A stretch of 64,000 bases of DNA from PRDV01 sp963710865 (lineage in GTDB: Bacteria > Babelota > Babeliae > Babelales > Babelaceae). The translations under genes and the position numbers were made by a program. Shown here piece by piece: positions 50,769-59,346 of the stretch. The DNA lies in NCBI GenBank assembly GCA_963710865.1, contig CAVQBR010000002.1, positions 1,612,001-1,676,000 of the forward strand, given 5' to 3'. Below the pieces are notes generated by a model that worked only from the letters and a program-made list of their open reading frames with translations, did no database searches and was not told the DNA's origin. Each line of letters opens with the position of its first letter. The stretch's first letter is position 1.

Positions 50769-53700
50769 TTAATCGCAATTAGAATCTACATCCATTGGGT
50801 TACCAGAATCACTTTGCAGATCCTTTACGCGCTTTGGGCGGCTCTCTCCAAGCTCTGCAGCTTCAGAAGTTCGAACTCTGTCGTTGGGCGAATCTGATGG
50901 ATCCCGTTCTGGTTCGGTTATTCTACGTTTGGAAGCACTCTCGTCCAGTCCAGCAAAATCTGATGTTCGTGCCCCTTGTTTTTCATTGTCTGAAGCACGA
51001 TCCTCCCCTTGCCGAGAAGTCTCAAGTAAGTTGATTATCGAACGAGAATTATCATCGGTTCGCGCTCTTAATTGCCCGATCGCGGTTTCGTCAACCACAG
51101 GTTCAACCCCTCGTTCTCGGAGCAGGGCTACTGCTTGGTAATTACCTACAAGCACAGCAAGGCTCAATGGCGTCATACCAGAACCATCAGCTTCATTAAC
51201 CGATGCTCCCGCATCTATAAGCACCTTAACCAATCGAAAGCTTCTCTCAATATGTAAATAGTTCTGATATTCTTCAATATTTAATTTGATAGCAGAATGC
51301 AAAGGGGCCTCTCCAGCGCTATCGCGCGTGTTTACTTGAGCTCCCTTGTTTAAGAGCATCTTAATGGTTCGGTACAAAAAGTCTAGCGTTGCAAAGTGCC
51401 CAGCATACGTAAAACTTCTTTCTTTTTCCCAAGTTTCACGGTAGAGGCACTCACCGAACTTATAAAAATTTGTTTCTTTTTTAACCGCTTCTAGTTGTTT
51501 AATGATTAGGTGTAAAGGCGTTTCTCCAGCAAGGGTTCGCGCATTTAGATCTGCATTTGCGGCTAAGAGGCTATTTACCACAAATTCATGAAAGACTCGC
51601 CATTTACGCTTCAACTGAGTATCACTCCAAGCAATAAAGTTAGGACTGAAATAAGCAACTTTATGCAGTGGCGTTTCTCCGAGCCTATTAACTGCATCTA
51701 TCCTTGCCCCCGCCTCAATAAGCACCGTAACAACTTTCGCATAGTCTGCCAACTCGGGATCTAAGTACTCAAATCTCGCTAACCCTGTAGCGCAATGCAA
51801 TGGCGTCTCTCCGCAGCCATCAGCAGCGTTCCCATCTGCTCCCGCTCTTAAAAGCGCTAGTACCACCTCAGGCCTGCCGGACCTTGCCGCTTCATGCAAC
51901 GGGGTTGTTCCTTCCTGAGTCAGACTCCTTGGATCTAAGCCCGCCACTAAGAGTAATTCAACTGTTTCTTTACTACCCGATAGTGCAGCGTCATGCAGTG
52001 GAGTTCTTCCTTCATTATCGGTTACTTGGAGTGCAGCTCCATTGTCTAGGAGTAATTGAACTACTTCAGATCTGCCAAACCTTGCTGCCTCATGAAGAGC
52101 GGTCCTTCCTTGACGAGTAACCGCATTTATCCCCACTCCTGCCTGGAGAAGAGATAGAGCCACTTCAGGTGTCGCAGCGCCATGCAGTGGTGTTGCTCCA
52201 TTATGTGCAGTTATCTGTGGATTTAATCCCTTCGACAAGAACGAAGCAACAGTATTATTCTTCCTGTTACACTCAGCGGCCCAATGCAGCAAAGTTCTTC
52301 CTTCATTATCGACTGCGGTTACATCCGCTCCTCGGTCTAAAAGCAATAAGATAGCGTCAGATTCGCCCCGCTTAACTGCTCTCTGCAGTGGCGTTACTCC
52401 TTCATTGTCAGCAATAGTTGCATCGGCTCCTCGGCCTAAAAGCAATAAGATAACGCTAGCGCTAACACACCCGCTGCTATCAGCTGCCACATGAAGCGGC
52501 GTTGCTCCTTTATTGTCAGCTTGCTGAATGTTCGCGCCAGCATCTAGGAGTGGCTTAATAATTGCTTCTGAGCCCAACTGCGAAGCGAGATGAAGGGGCG
52601 TTTGTCCTAACTTATTAGGTACGTCTCTCGCTCCTAAAAGCTGCGTAGCTGGGTCGCGCCGCCGGGACCTGATTGCTGCATGCAGCGGTGTTTCGCCGTC
52701 ATTATTAGCTATAGTTACATCTGCCCTAGCAGCCAAAAGCACTTGAACGATATCTCCATCGAATGCAGCATTATACAACGACATTGCCACCTGAAGCGGG
52801 GTTCTCCGTAAATTATCAAATACATCTACCTGAGCTCCAGCTCTTAAGAGAAGTTGAACTACCTTAAGATTCGCAGATCTTACTGCATTATGCAGCGGCC
52901 TCAGACCTTTATGATTAGCTGTATTTATTGTGGTTTCATGTAACAGCAATCTTACGACTTCAGCGTTACCGCTACGAGCAGCATGATGGAGCGCTGTATT
53001 TCCCTCATGATCCAAAGTAAATTGATTTGCCCCACTCTTTAAAAGAAATTCGACTAAGCTATGGTTGCCACGGCGTGCAGCTCTATGGAGAGGCGATTCA
53101 CCATGAGCATTAACAGAATGCAAGTCTGCTCCCGAACTCAAAAGCAGTCCGGCCACGTCAAGGTTTCCTGACTCATGAAGAGGGGTTGATCTTTTCTTAT
53201 TTATTATCCCTGCTGCTACACCTGCCTGTAAAATCAGATTTACCGCCTTGCAGTTCCCTGACCGGGCTGCTACGAGCAATGGGTTTGTTGCTTTCTTAGT
53301 AACTGCATGTGGATTTGCTCCTGCACGCAAAAGCAATTGGATAACCGCAAAGTTACCGCGATCAGATGCTACATGGAGCGGCGTTCTTCCGGCATTGTCG
53401 ACTGCATTAACATCAGCTCCTTTCGCTAGAAGCATTGAAATGACAGCAGAGTCACCGCTGTGAGATGCCCCATGCAACGGCGTCACTCCTTTGTTATCAA
53501 CAACATTCACCTGGGCACCAGCTTGTAAGAGCAATGAAACGACAGCAGAGTCACCATTGCGCGATGCCTCATGCAATGGCCTCACTCCGTAGTTATCAAC
53601 AACATTCACCTGGGCACCAGCTTGTAAGAGCGACCAAACGACACCAGGGTCGCGACGCAATGGCCTGACTCCGTAGTTATCAAACAATGAAATGGCGACA

Positions 53701-55868
53701 GAATCGTGATTCTTGACTGCTTCGTGCAGCGGGGTTCTGCCTTCGCAATCAACCGCATTCGGATTAGCTCCAGCCCTTAAAAGTAAAGAAACAAGAGCAG
53801 AAGAGTTGCAACTCTCGGCTGCTTTGTGAAGTGGAGTTAATCCATGGCCGTCTGTATTTGGATCTGCTCCTGCCTGCAGAACTAGTTCCGCCAAGCCGTA
53901 AAAGCCAGCTTCTACAGCACACATTAGAACATTATGCCCCTCGCCGGTGGGACCATAGGTATTTAGATCTATCCTACCTTGATCAATAAGCCATTGAATC
54001 CCCTCTAAAATGCAATTATCGTCGCAATTCTTTACGACAGTTCGATAACCTAAATGGTTAAGGAAGATAACTCTACTTTCTTTCTTTAATAATTTGCTTT
54101 TACGAAGCACTCTTTCGGCAGGATTATCATCATCTCCTTGAAATGCCTTATATATCTGAGAGCCATCGCTAGAATCAGTATCCAAATCCGCAGCAGCTCC
54201 TACATCCGCTCCCGCTAAAAAGAGTAATTTTAGAATGTCGGAATTATCAAATTCATAACGAAAATGAACACATGCTTCAATAAGCAAGCTCCCCCCATCG
54301 CAAACATCCAAAGGGGCTGCCCGCAATAGCAGCTGCATGATGGTACCTAGGTTGTAATAATTAGCTATGTGTAAAGGAGTCCTCGGGTGTTCGTACTCCA
54401 GTATTGAATCATCATCATAATCCTCCTCCTCTACCTCAGGCTTATGCATATCTGCTCCAGCAAATAGCAATCTCTCTGTAGCACATGCATTACCCATGCG
54501 AATTGCTCTGTGAAGAAGACAAGAATCATTCACCTTCTTTAATAGATTCTGTGCAGCTGTAACACCTTCCTCGCCATTATTTGAAAATAATTCCTTGACT
54601 TCTTCTTCCGTTAAAGGAACAGCTGGGTCCTCCGTTTCGCTCTCTTCTGTCTGTAAACTTAGAATTGCTGCGCGCACAGCATCAACAATGAGCATACAGT
54701 TGGTTTCATCTACTATATCCCGCGGCAGCGCCGCTGTCTTTGTCCTCGTATCTAAGAGTGATTTTTTTAGCCGAGCGGCTGTTAAAAGTGGGGTTCTGCT
54801 TTCAAGTAATTCCACGATCTTTTCGCACGGAGTTTTTTTCTTTGCTCCCACCGTTGGCGGCTGAGAGGCACAGAGTTTTTTTGCTAGTTTTAAAGGGGTA
54901 TCTCCATTCTTGGCAACCGCCTCTGTATCAGCCCCTGCAGTTAACAGTACTCTTACTACATCCTTATTATTCTTCTTATTTCCTACCGCCACATGCAAAG
55001 GCGTTTTTCCCTCATCAGTAAGAGCTTTAATATCAGCACCTTCTCTTAATAGGCCTATTACCAATTCCGTTTGCCCATAACTAGCAGCATAATGCAATGC
55101 ACTCCATCCATTAGCCGCAATTGCATTAACGTCTGCTCCTGGGCGCAGTAATGCTTTAATAGCCTTACTATGACCTTTCATGATTGCGGTCAACAACTCC
55201 ACACCTAACAACTTGTTTGTGCGCTCATGGCCGCGAGCAATTGCAAGGTCCAGGGCTCTCTTTCCATGACTGTCAACAAGATTGAGGCGTGCTCCTGCAG
55301 CCAATAACAGTTCAACTACTGCACCATGACCGTGCTCTACAGCGCCATACAAAGGAGTTTTTCCTTCACTCGTAGCAATCTCTGTATCTGCTTCAGCTGC
55401 TAATAATGCCTGCACGTTTTCAAGATTACCACTACTTGCCGCTTTGTATAACGGCGTTTCTCCAGATTGATCCTTAGCATCGCTTTTTGCACCAAGGCGG
55501 ATCAATTGACCAACTCTGGCTGGAAAATTATGTCGTACCGCAAGATTGAGAAGGCGTTCCAAATTCATTCCCCAAGGATTTCCAAAGCGACCCAAATTGC
55601 AAAGAAGGGACAGTCTATCGTCAACCTCTGATCTATCGAAGGAATATGCCCGCATAGCCGGAACTTCTGATCTATCAGTATTTTGTAGATGTGTAGCAGT
55701 CACTGCTTCTGCTCCTAATAATGGGCTATTACCATCACTTGCAAATCGATCGAAGAATTCTGAATCCATAGGTTGCTCTGCATCAAAAGTCTTTTCCTGG
55801 AGCATTGCACAAGCAGGTACATAACAAATCAATCCAGCAAGTGTTGAAAGAAATAGGGTACGGGTCAT
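50769..55868 (-). CDS. Giant secreted ankyrin-repeat protein with NLS-like tail
   Basis: A 1699-residue protein with signal peptide MTRTLFLSTLAGLICYVPAC. Ankyrin repeats at about 105-345, a helical non-repeat region (about 350-650) shared with the 842-residue paralogue, then a long array (about 660-1600) of some 28 repeats. Two near-identical neighbours near 745-810 (VNVVDN.GV.PLH) show recent internal duplication. The tail has two copies of a 30-residue unit: RTSDFAGLDESASKRRI and RTSEAAELGESRPKRVKDL, both with basic clusters like nuclear localisation signals (compare the KRVK of c-Myc). GAGG lies before the ATG. It is by far the longest gene in the window. Confidence 0.92.
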   Translation of the reverse strand: MTRTLFLSTLAGLICYVPACAMLQEKTFDAEQPMDSEFFDRFASDGNSPLLGAEAVTATHLQNTDRSEVPAMRAYSFDRSEVDDRLSLLCNLGRFGNPWGMNLERLLNLAVRHNFPARVGQLIRLGAKSDAKDQSGETPLYKAASSGNLENVQALLAAEADTEIATSEGKTPLYGAVEHGHGAVVELLLAAGARLNLVDSHGKRALDLAIARGHERTNKLLGVELLTAIMKGHSKAIKALLRPGADVNAIAANGWSALHYAASYGQTELVIGLLREGADIKALTDEGKTPLHVAVGNKKNNKDVVRVLLTAGADTEAVAKNGDTPLKLAKKLCASQPPTVGAKKKTPCEKIVELLESRTPLLTAARLKKSLLDTRTKTAALPRDIVDETNCMLIVDAVRAAILSLQTEESETEDPAVPLTEEEVKELFSNNGEEGVTAAQNLLKKVNDSCLLHRAIRMGNACATERLLFAGADMHKPEVEEEDYDDDSILEYEHPRTPLHIANYYNLGTIMQLLLRAAPLDVCDGGSLLIEACVHFRYEFDNSDILKLLFLAGADVGAAADLDTDSSDGSQIYKAFQGDDDNPAERVLRKSKLLKKESRVIFLNHLGYRTVVKNCDDNCILEGIQWLIDQGRIDLNTYGPTGEGHNVLMCAVEAGFYGLAELVLQAGADPNTDGHGLTPLHKAAESCNSSALVSLLLRAGANPNAVDCEGRTPLHEAVKNHDSVAISLFDNYGVRPLRRDPGVVWSLLQAGAQVNVVDNYGVRPLHEASRNGDSAVVSLLLQAGAQVNVVDNKGVTPLHGASHSGDSAVISMLLAKGADVNAVDNAGRTPLHVASDRGNFAVIQLLLRAGANPHAVTKKATNPLLVAARSGNCKAVNLILQAGVAAGIINKKRSTPLHESGNLDVAGLLLSSGADLHSVNAHGESPLHRAARRGNHSLVEFLLKSGANQFTLDHEGNTALHHAARSGNAEVVRLLLHETTINTANHKGLRPLHNAVRSANLKVVQLLLRAGAQVDVFDNLRRTPLQVAMSLYNAAFDGDIVQVLLAARADVTIANNDGETPLHAAIRSRRRDPATQLLGARDVPNKLGQTPLHLASQLGSEAIIKPLLDAGANIQQADNKGATPLHVAADSSGCVSASVILLLLGRGADATIADNEGVTPLQRAVKRGESDAILLLLDRGADVTAVDNEGRTLLHWAAECNRKNNTVASFLSKGLNPQITAHNGATPLHGAATPEVALSLLQAGVGINAVTRQGRTALHEAARFGRSEVVQLLLDNGAALQVTDNEGRTPLHDAALSGSKETVELLLVAGLDPRSLTQEGTTPLHEAARSGRPEVVLALLRAGADGNAADGCGETPLHCATGLARFEYLDPELADYAKVVTVLIEAGARIDAVNRLGETPLHKVAYFSPNFIAWSDTQLKRKWRVFHEFVVNSLLAANADLNARTLAGETPLHLIIKQLEAVKKETNFYKFGECLYRETWEKERSFTYAGHFATLDFLYRTIKMLLNKGAQVNTRDSAGEAPLHSAIKLNIEEYQNYLHIERSFRLVKVLIDAGASVNEADGSGMTPLSLAVLVGNYQAVALLRERGVEPVVDETAIGQLRARTDDNSRSIINLLETSRQGEDRASDNEKQGARTSDFAGLDESASKRRITEPERDPSDSPNDRVRTSEAAELGESRPKRVKDLQSDSGNPMDVDSNCD

Positions 55869-56311
55869 GATCTGCCTCTTTTTGCTATCTTATAAACAAT
55901 TCTTATGACTAAATTTAATTATATCATTACAAGGAGAATAGTAAAGAAGACAATGAATAGAGGTACGACTATTCGAACAAGGATCAGACAGGGCGGGTTG
56001 CTCCTGGAGATAAATAATCTTCTTCTATCAGATTAGTTTTCTGCCCTTATGAGCAAATCTCGCTTGTTCGCACTTCAATCTGTAACGTCCTCTTCTGCTG
56101 AAAAATTTCGATGGTCGACCAGATGTCACAATTAGATACACCAAGTTTGGTGAAAAGGTAGTAGAAAGTCCACTCTTGAAATGCTAGTTATCGAGATAGG
56201 TAGCAATTCGACAATCTAGTCCACTCACTACATAGATCAACATCAGAAAACCTAACTCGGCAGTCAGAACACAAACTCCTCCAGCAGTCCCTGGCCATTT
56301 TTGAAGCCTTA
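55869..56311. other. Intergenic region, no supported gene
   Basis: AT-rich upstream region of two divergent genes (the giant ankyrin gene and the ATPase). No open frame with a binding site and no clear promoter were seen. Its right end leads into the three iterons listed separately. Confidence 0.4.
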
Positions 56312-56313
56312 AT

Positions 56314-56389
56314 TTTTCGACCAAGAATTACTCTGACATATTTGATTTTCGACCAAAAACAAGTCAAAACATGTTTGATTTTCGACCAA
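56314..56389 (+). repeat. Three TTTTCGACCAA repeats at 32-33 bp spacing
   Basis: TTTTCGACCAA occurs at 56314, 56346 and 56379. The last two copies are extended (ACAT(A/G)TTTGATTTTCGACCAAA) and lie 33 bases apart in frame, so the second encodes the same (I/M)FDFRP as the protein's own start. They may be an operator array covering the start codon, or a duplicated start region. Confidence 0.6.
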
Positions 56390-57759
56390 ATCTATACAAG
56401 GAATCTCGATTGAAAAGACTTATTGATTATCATCTCATTTCCTGGAAAAATAATGAGAGCAGAATGCCCCTTTTGTTGAGAGGACCTAGGCAGGTGGGAA
56501 AGACCCATGCAGCACGGGAGCTCGGCAAGACGTTTGATGATTTTATAGAAGTCAACTTAGAATTGGATGAAGAAGTAGGCCTAATCTTCGAAAGAACACT
56601 CCTTCCTGACCGAATACTGCAGGAACTTTCCGTCTACCTGAAAAAACAGATAAAACCAGGTAAAACATTGTTGTTTCTCGATGAGATTCAAGCACGGCCT
56701 AGAGCAATCACAGCCTTGCGTTATTTTTATGAAAAAATACCGCAGCTACATGTAATCGCAGCGGGTTCTCTGCTTGACTTTGGTATTCAGCAGGTTGGAA
56801 GCCCAGTAGGACGGGTTGAATCCTTGTATATGCATCCCCTCTCTTTTATGGAGTTCCTAGCGGCGATCGGAGAGCACTTACTCATCAAAGCAATTCTTGA
56901 CCACGATATTCAAACTCCGATGACAGAAGCCTTACATCTCAAGGCCCTTCGTCATACTGCCGTGTATGTAGCACTTGGGGGAATGCCAAAGATTGTTGAG
57001 TGTTGGCACACAAAACAGGATCCACTCGGCTGCTCTCGTATTCACGATAGGCTTATAGAACAGTACCGCGAAGATTTTGGAAAATACGCAAAAAGAACGC
57101 AAATCAAGTATCTAGACCTCCTTTTTAATTCGATACCTCTGCAACAAGGGAGAAAGTTTAAGTATTCTCTGATAGAAGGGGAGTATCGAAAACGTGAACT
57201 CGCTCCCGCTCTCGATTTGTTAGAAACCGCAGGGATAGCTCAAAAAGTTCATTATTCTTCCTCTCAAGGCATTCCGCTTGGCGCTCAAATGGATCCTCAA
57301 GACTACAAAGTACTCTTTTTTGATGTGGGCCTTGCACAAAGAGCTCAATCATTAGACTTTGCTGATTGGTTCTTGCATCCTTTAGCAGAACTCGTCAATA
57401 AGGGCTCAGTGGTAGAAGCCTTTGTCGGGCAAGAAATCAGAGCTTATAGCGATCCATTACGAAAAGAACAACTATTCTATTGGCATAGCAAGGAACGAGC
57501 TCATCAAGCAGAGGTTGACTATGTTCTTCAAAGAAATGGCCTTGTCGTGCCCATCGAAGTAAAGCCGGGCAAACCAACGACGTTAAAGAGCTTACATATT
57601 TTTCTCACAAGTCACACGGAATCACCTTTTGGAGTCAGATTCTCAACACAGAATTACTCACTGTTTAACCAAATTCATTCGTACCCATTGTATGCAATTG
57701 CTCAAATTGCCGCAAAAGAACACGAGGTAAGGCGCTCGCTAGACTATCTCACTATGTAG
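56371..57759 (+). CDS. AAA ATPase of the AAA_14/DUF4143 type
   Basis: A 462-residue cytoplasmic protein. The N-terminal ATPase has Walker A LRGPRQVGKTHAA (about 33-45), Walker B TLLFLDEIQ (near 100) and the sensor strand VIAAGSLLDF typical of AAA_14. The DUF4143 C-terminus carries EVDYVLQRNGLVVPIEVK, resembling a PD-(D/E)XK core (D ... ExK). The family is common and multi-copy in bacteria and archaea, often linked to genome-defence or mobile islands, but its role is undefined. The start lies inside the third upstream repeat, with no good ribosome binding site. Confidence 0.85.
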   Translation: MFDFRPNLYKESRLKRLIDYHLISWKNNESRMPLLLRGPRQVGKTHAARELGKTFDDFIEVNLELDEEVGLIFERTLLPDRILQELSVYLKKQIKPGKTLLFLDEIQARPRAITALRYFYEKIPQLHVIAAGSLLDFGIQQVGSPVGRVESLYMHPLSFMEFLAAIGEHLLIKAILDHDIQTPMTEALHLKALRHTAVYVALGGMPKIVECWHTKQDPLGCSRIHDRLIEQYREDFGKYAKRTQIKYLDLLFNSIPLQQGRKFKYSLIEGEYRKRELAPALDLLETAGIAQKVHYSSSQGIPLGAQMDPQDYKVLFFDVGLAQRAQSLDFADWFLHPLAELVNKGSVVEAFVGQEIRAYSDPLRKEQLFYWHSKERAHQAEVDYVLQRNGLVVPIEVKPGKPTTLKSLHIFLTSHTESPFGVRFSTQNYSLFNQIHSYPLYAIAQIAAKEHEVRRSLDYLTM

Positions 57760-58067
57760 TCAGAGTATTGGAACAGTTAACAAATCTTAAAAAGCTGGTT
57801 TTGCCGCACAAAGGTTTTCAAGCTTAGATCCTTATCTGACGATCTGACTACCTCATTAAAGCCTTTCTAAGTCAAATACTAAGAATCCGAGGTTATGAGC
57901 TTCACTGGTAGTATCAATTATGCTTACCGGCCGAAGTGCAGTTACGAGCAAAGGGCAAAAATCGAATGATAAAAGAAAGATGTCAAAAAGAGGTGGAGAT
58001 AAGTCTTGCGCCAAGAACTTTTTTATTGATACACTAAAAACAATAAGGGAGATAAAGGGGGAGAGCA
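57760..58067. other. Intergenic region, no supported gene
   Basis: About 300 bases with only short chance frames. AAAGGGGGAGAG just before 58068 is the ribosome binding site of the next gene. Confidence 0.45.
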
Positions 58068-59069
58068 ATGAACTATCTACTCATTCTGTGTATGCTACTG
58101 ACAAGTCAGATCGCTGCTGAGAAAGTAAAAAAATATTTTAGCGATGCTACACAAGAAGAAGTTACTTTCTATACACGAGAAAACGTATTTTCAGATAAAA
58201 AGTTACCTCGCAAAGGGGTACTCATTAAACGACCAAAGGCTAAGGCAACCGTTCTTATCTGTCACGGGTTTATGTGCGATAAGTATGATGTAAGCTTTCT
58301 CCATTGTATGTTTAGTGAATATAATAGCATGAGTTTCGATTTTCGCGCACATGGTGAAGATAGAGAAAACCAATGCTGTACCTTTGGCAGAGATGAATCA
58401 TATGATGTTGTTGCTGCTGCAGAGTTTATTAAAAATACTCCAGAATTAGCGCATTTGCCCGTCATCGTTTATGGCTTTTCGATGGGAGCAGCGGCTGCTA
58501 TCATTGCTCAAGCTCGAGAAAAGAATCTCTTCGATGCTATGATTCTCGATTGTCCGTTTGACTCGAGCGATAAACTCATTGAACGAGCAATCGATAAGTT
58601 AAAATTTAATCTGTTTGGCTATCAGATGCAAATGCCTGGTTCCTCATTATTAAAGGTTTACGCCTATAACCCTTACATACAGTCGATGTTAAAAACCATC
58701 TTAAAAACGCTCACAAAATTCGATACCGAGGATGTTAATTTCTGTATGTGCCCTGTCTATCCTGAGGAAGCGATTAAATACGTTACCACTCCCTGTTTCT
58801 TCATTGGATGCGTTAATGATGATAAGGCACCCGAAGAAGCGGTATTGACAGTATATAGAGGAGCAAAAGGGTATAAACGTTGTTGGATTGATCCAGAAGG
58901 AAGAAGGCATTATGATACTATCTTTAAACAGATGCATCGATATTTTGACAAGGTAGACCGATTTATTAAGAAAATTTTGGATGGCTCGTACCTTAAACGG
59001 CCTAAAGAAAGGATTAAGAAGGATTTACCGTTGTGTATGTTAACAGCAGCTCCCAAAAGTAAAGCGTAA
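58068..59069 (+). CDS. Secreted alpha/beta hydrolase
   Basis: A 333-residue protein with a signal peptide (MNYLLILCMLLTSQIAAE) and an alpha/beta-hydrolase fold: oxyanion strand VLICHGFMCD (62-71), FRAHGED, nucleophile elbow GFSMG with S138, acid likely in CVNDDKAP and the His in EGRRHYDT. It resembles serine aminopeptidase S33/monoglyceride-lipase-like enzymes; the substrate (acyl ester or peptide) cannot be told. Ten Cys suggest disulfides outside the cytoplasm. Confidence 0.85.
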   Translation: MNYLLILCMLLTSQIAAEKVKKYFSDATQEEVTFYTRENVFSDKKLPRKGVLIKRPKAKATVLICHGFMCDKYDVSFLHCMFSEYNSMSFDFRAHGEDRENQCCTFGRDESYDVVAAAEFIKNTPELAHLPVIVYGFSMGAAAAIIAQAREKNLFDAMILDCPFDSSDKLIERAIDKLKFNLFGYQMQMPGSSLLKVYAYNPYIQSMLKTILKTLTKFDTEDVNFCMCPVYPEEAIKYVTTPCFFIGCVNDDKAPEEAVLTVYRGAKGYKRCWIDPEGRRHYDTIFKQMHRYFDKVDRFIKKILDGSYLKRPKERIKKDLPLCMLTAAPKSKA

Positions 59070-59346
59070 GACATTAAATGATGCACCATCACTAGGTCAA
59101 TCGCAAGAAGATATCTTTTTGCCCTTATGATCTGACAGAATCTCAATGAGCAAAATCTAGAAAAATATTGCATTTCTTATCTCGAGTTGATTATCATAAA
59201 TTGTAGAAAAGTTACTTTTACAAAAATCAACTTCTACCGTGGAGGTTTTATAGAAATTCTTAATCGCTTATCGTTAAAAAACCGTATAAATGGAAAGCAC
59301 ATCACAGTCATAATGGGCCGAGGGCCCGAAACAAGGAGTACTCGTA

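Noticed and set aside
50769..55868. Repetitive DNA in the ankyrin gene as a CRISPR or satellite array
   Set aside because: The roughly 99-bp periodicity is explained by 33-codon ankyrin repeats; there are no identical short repeats with unique spacers.
57856..58068. 70-codon minus-strand frame with hydrophobic start
   Set aside because: Hydrophobicity results from reading A-rich upstream sequence of the hydrolase gene in reverse; no binding site.
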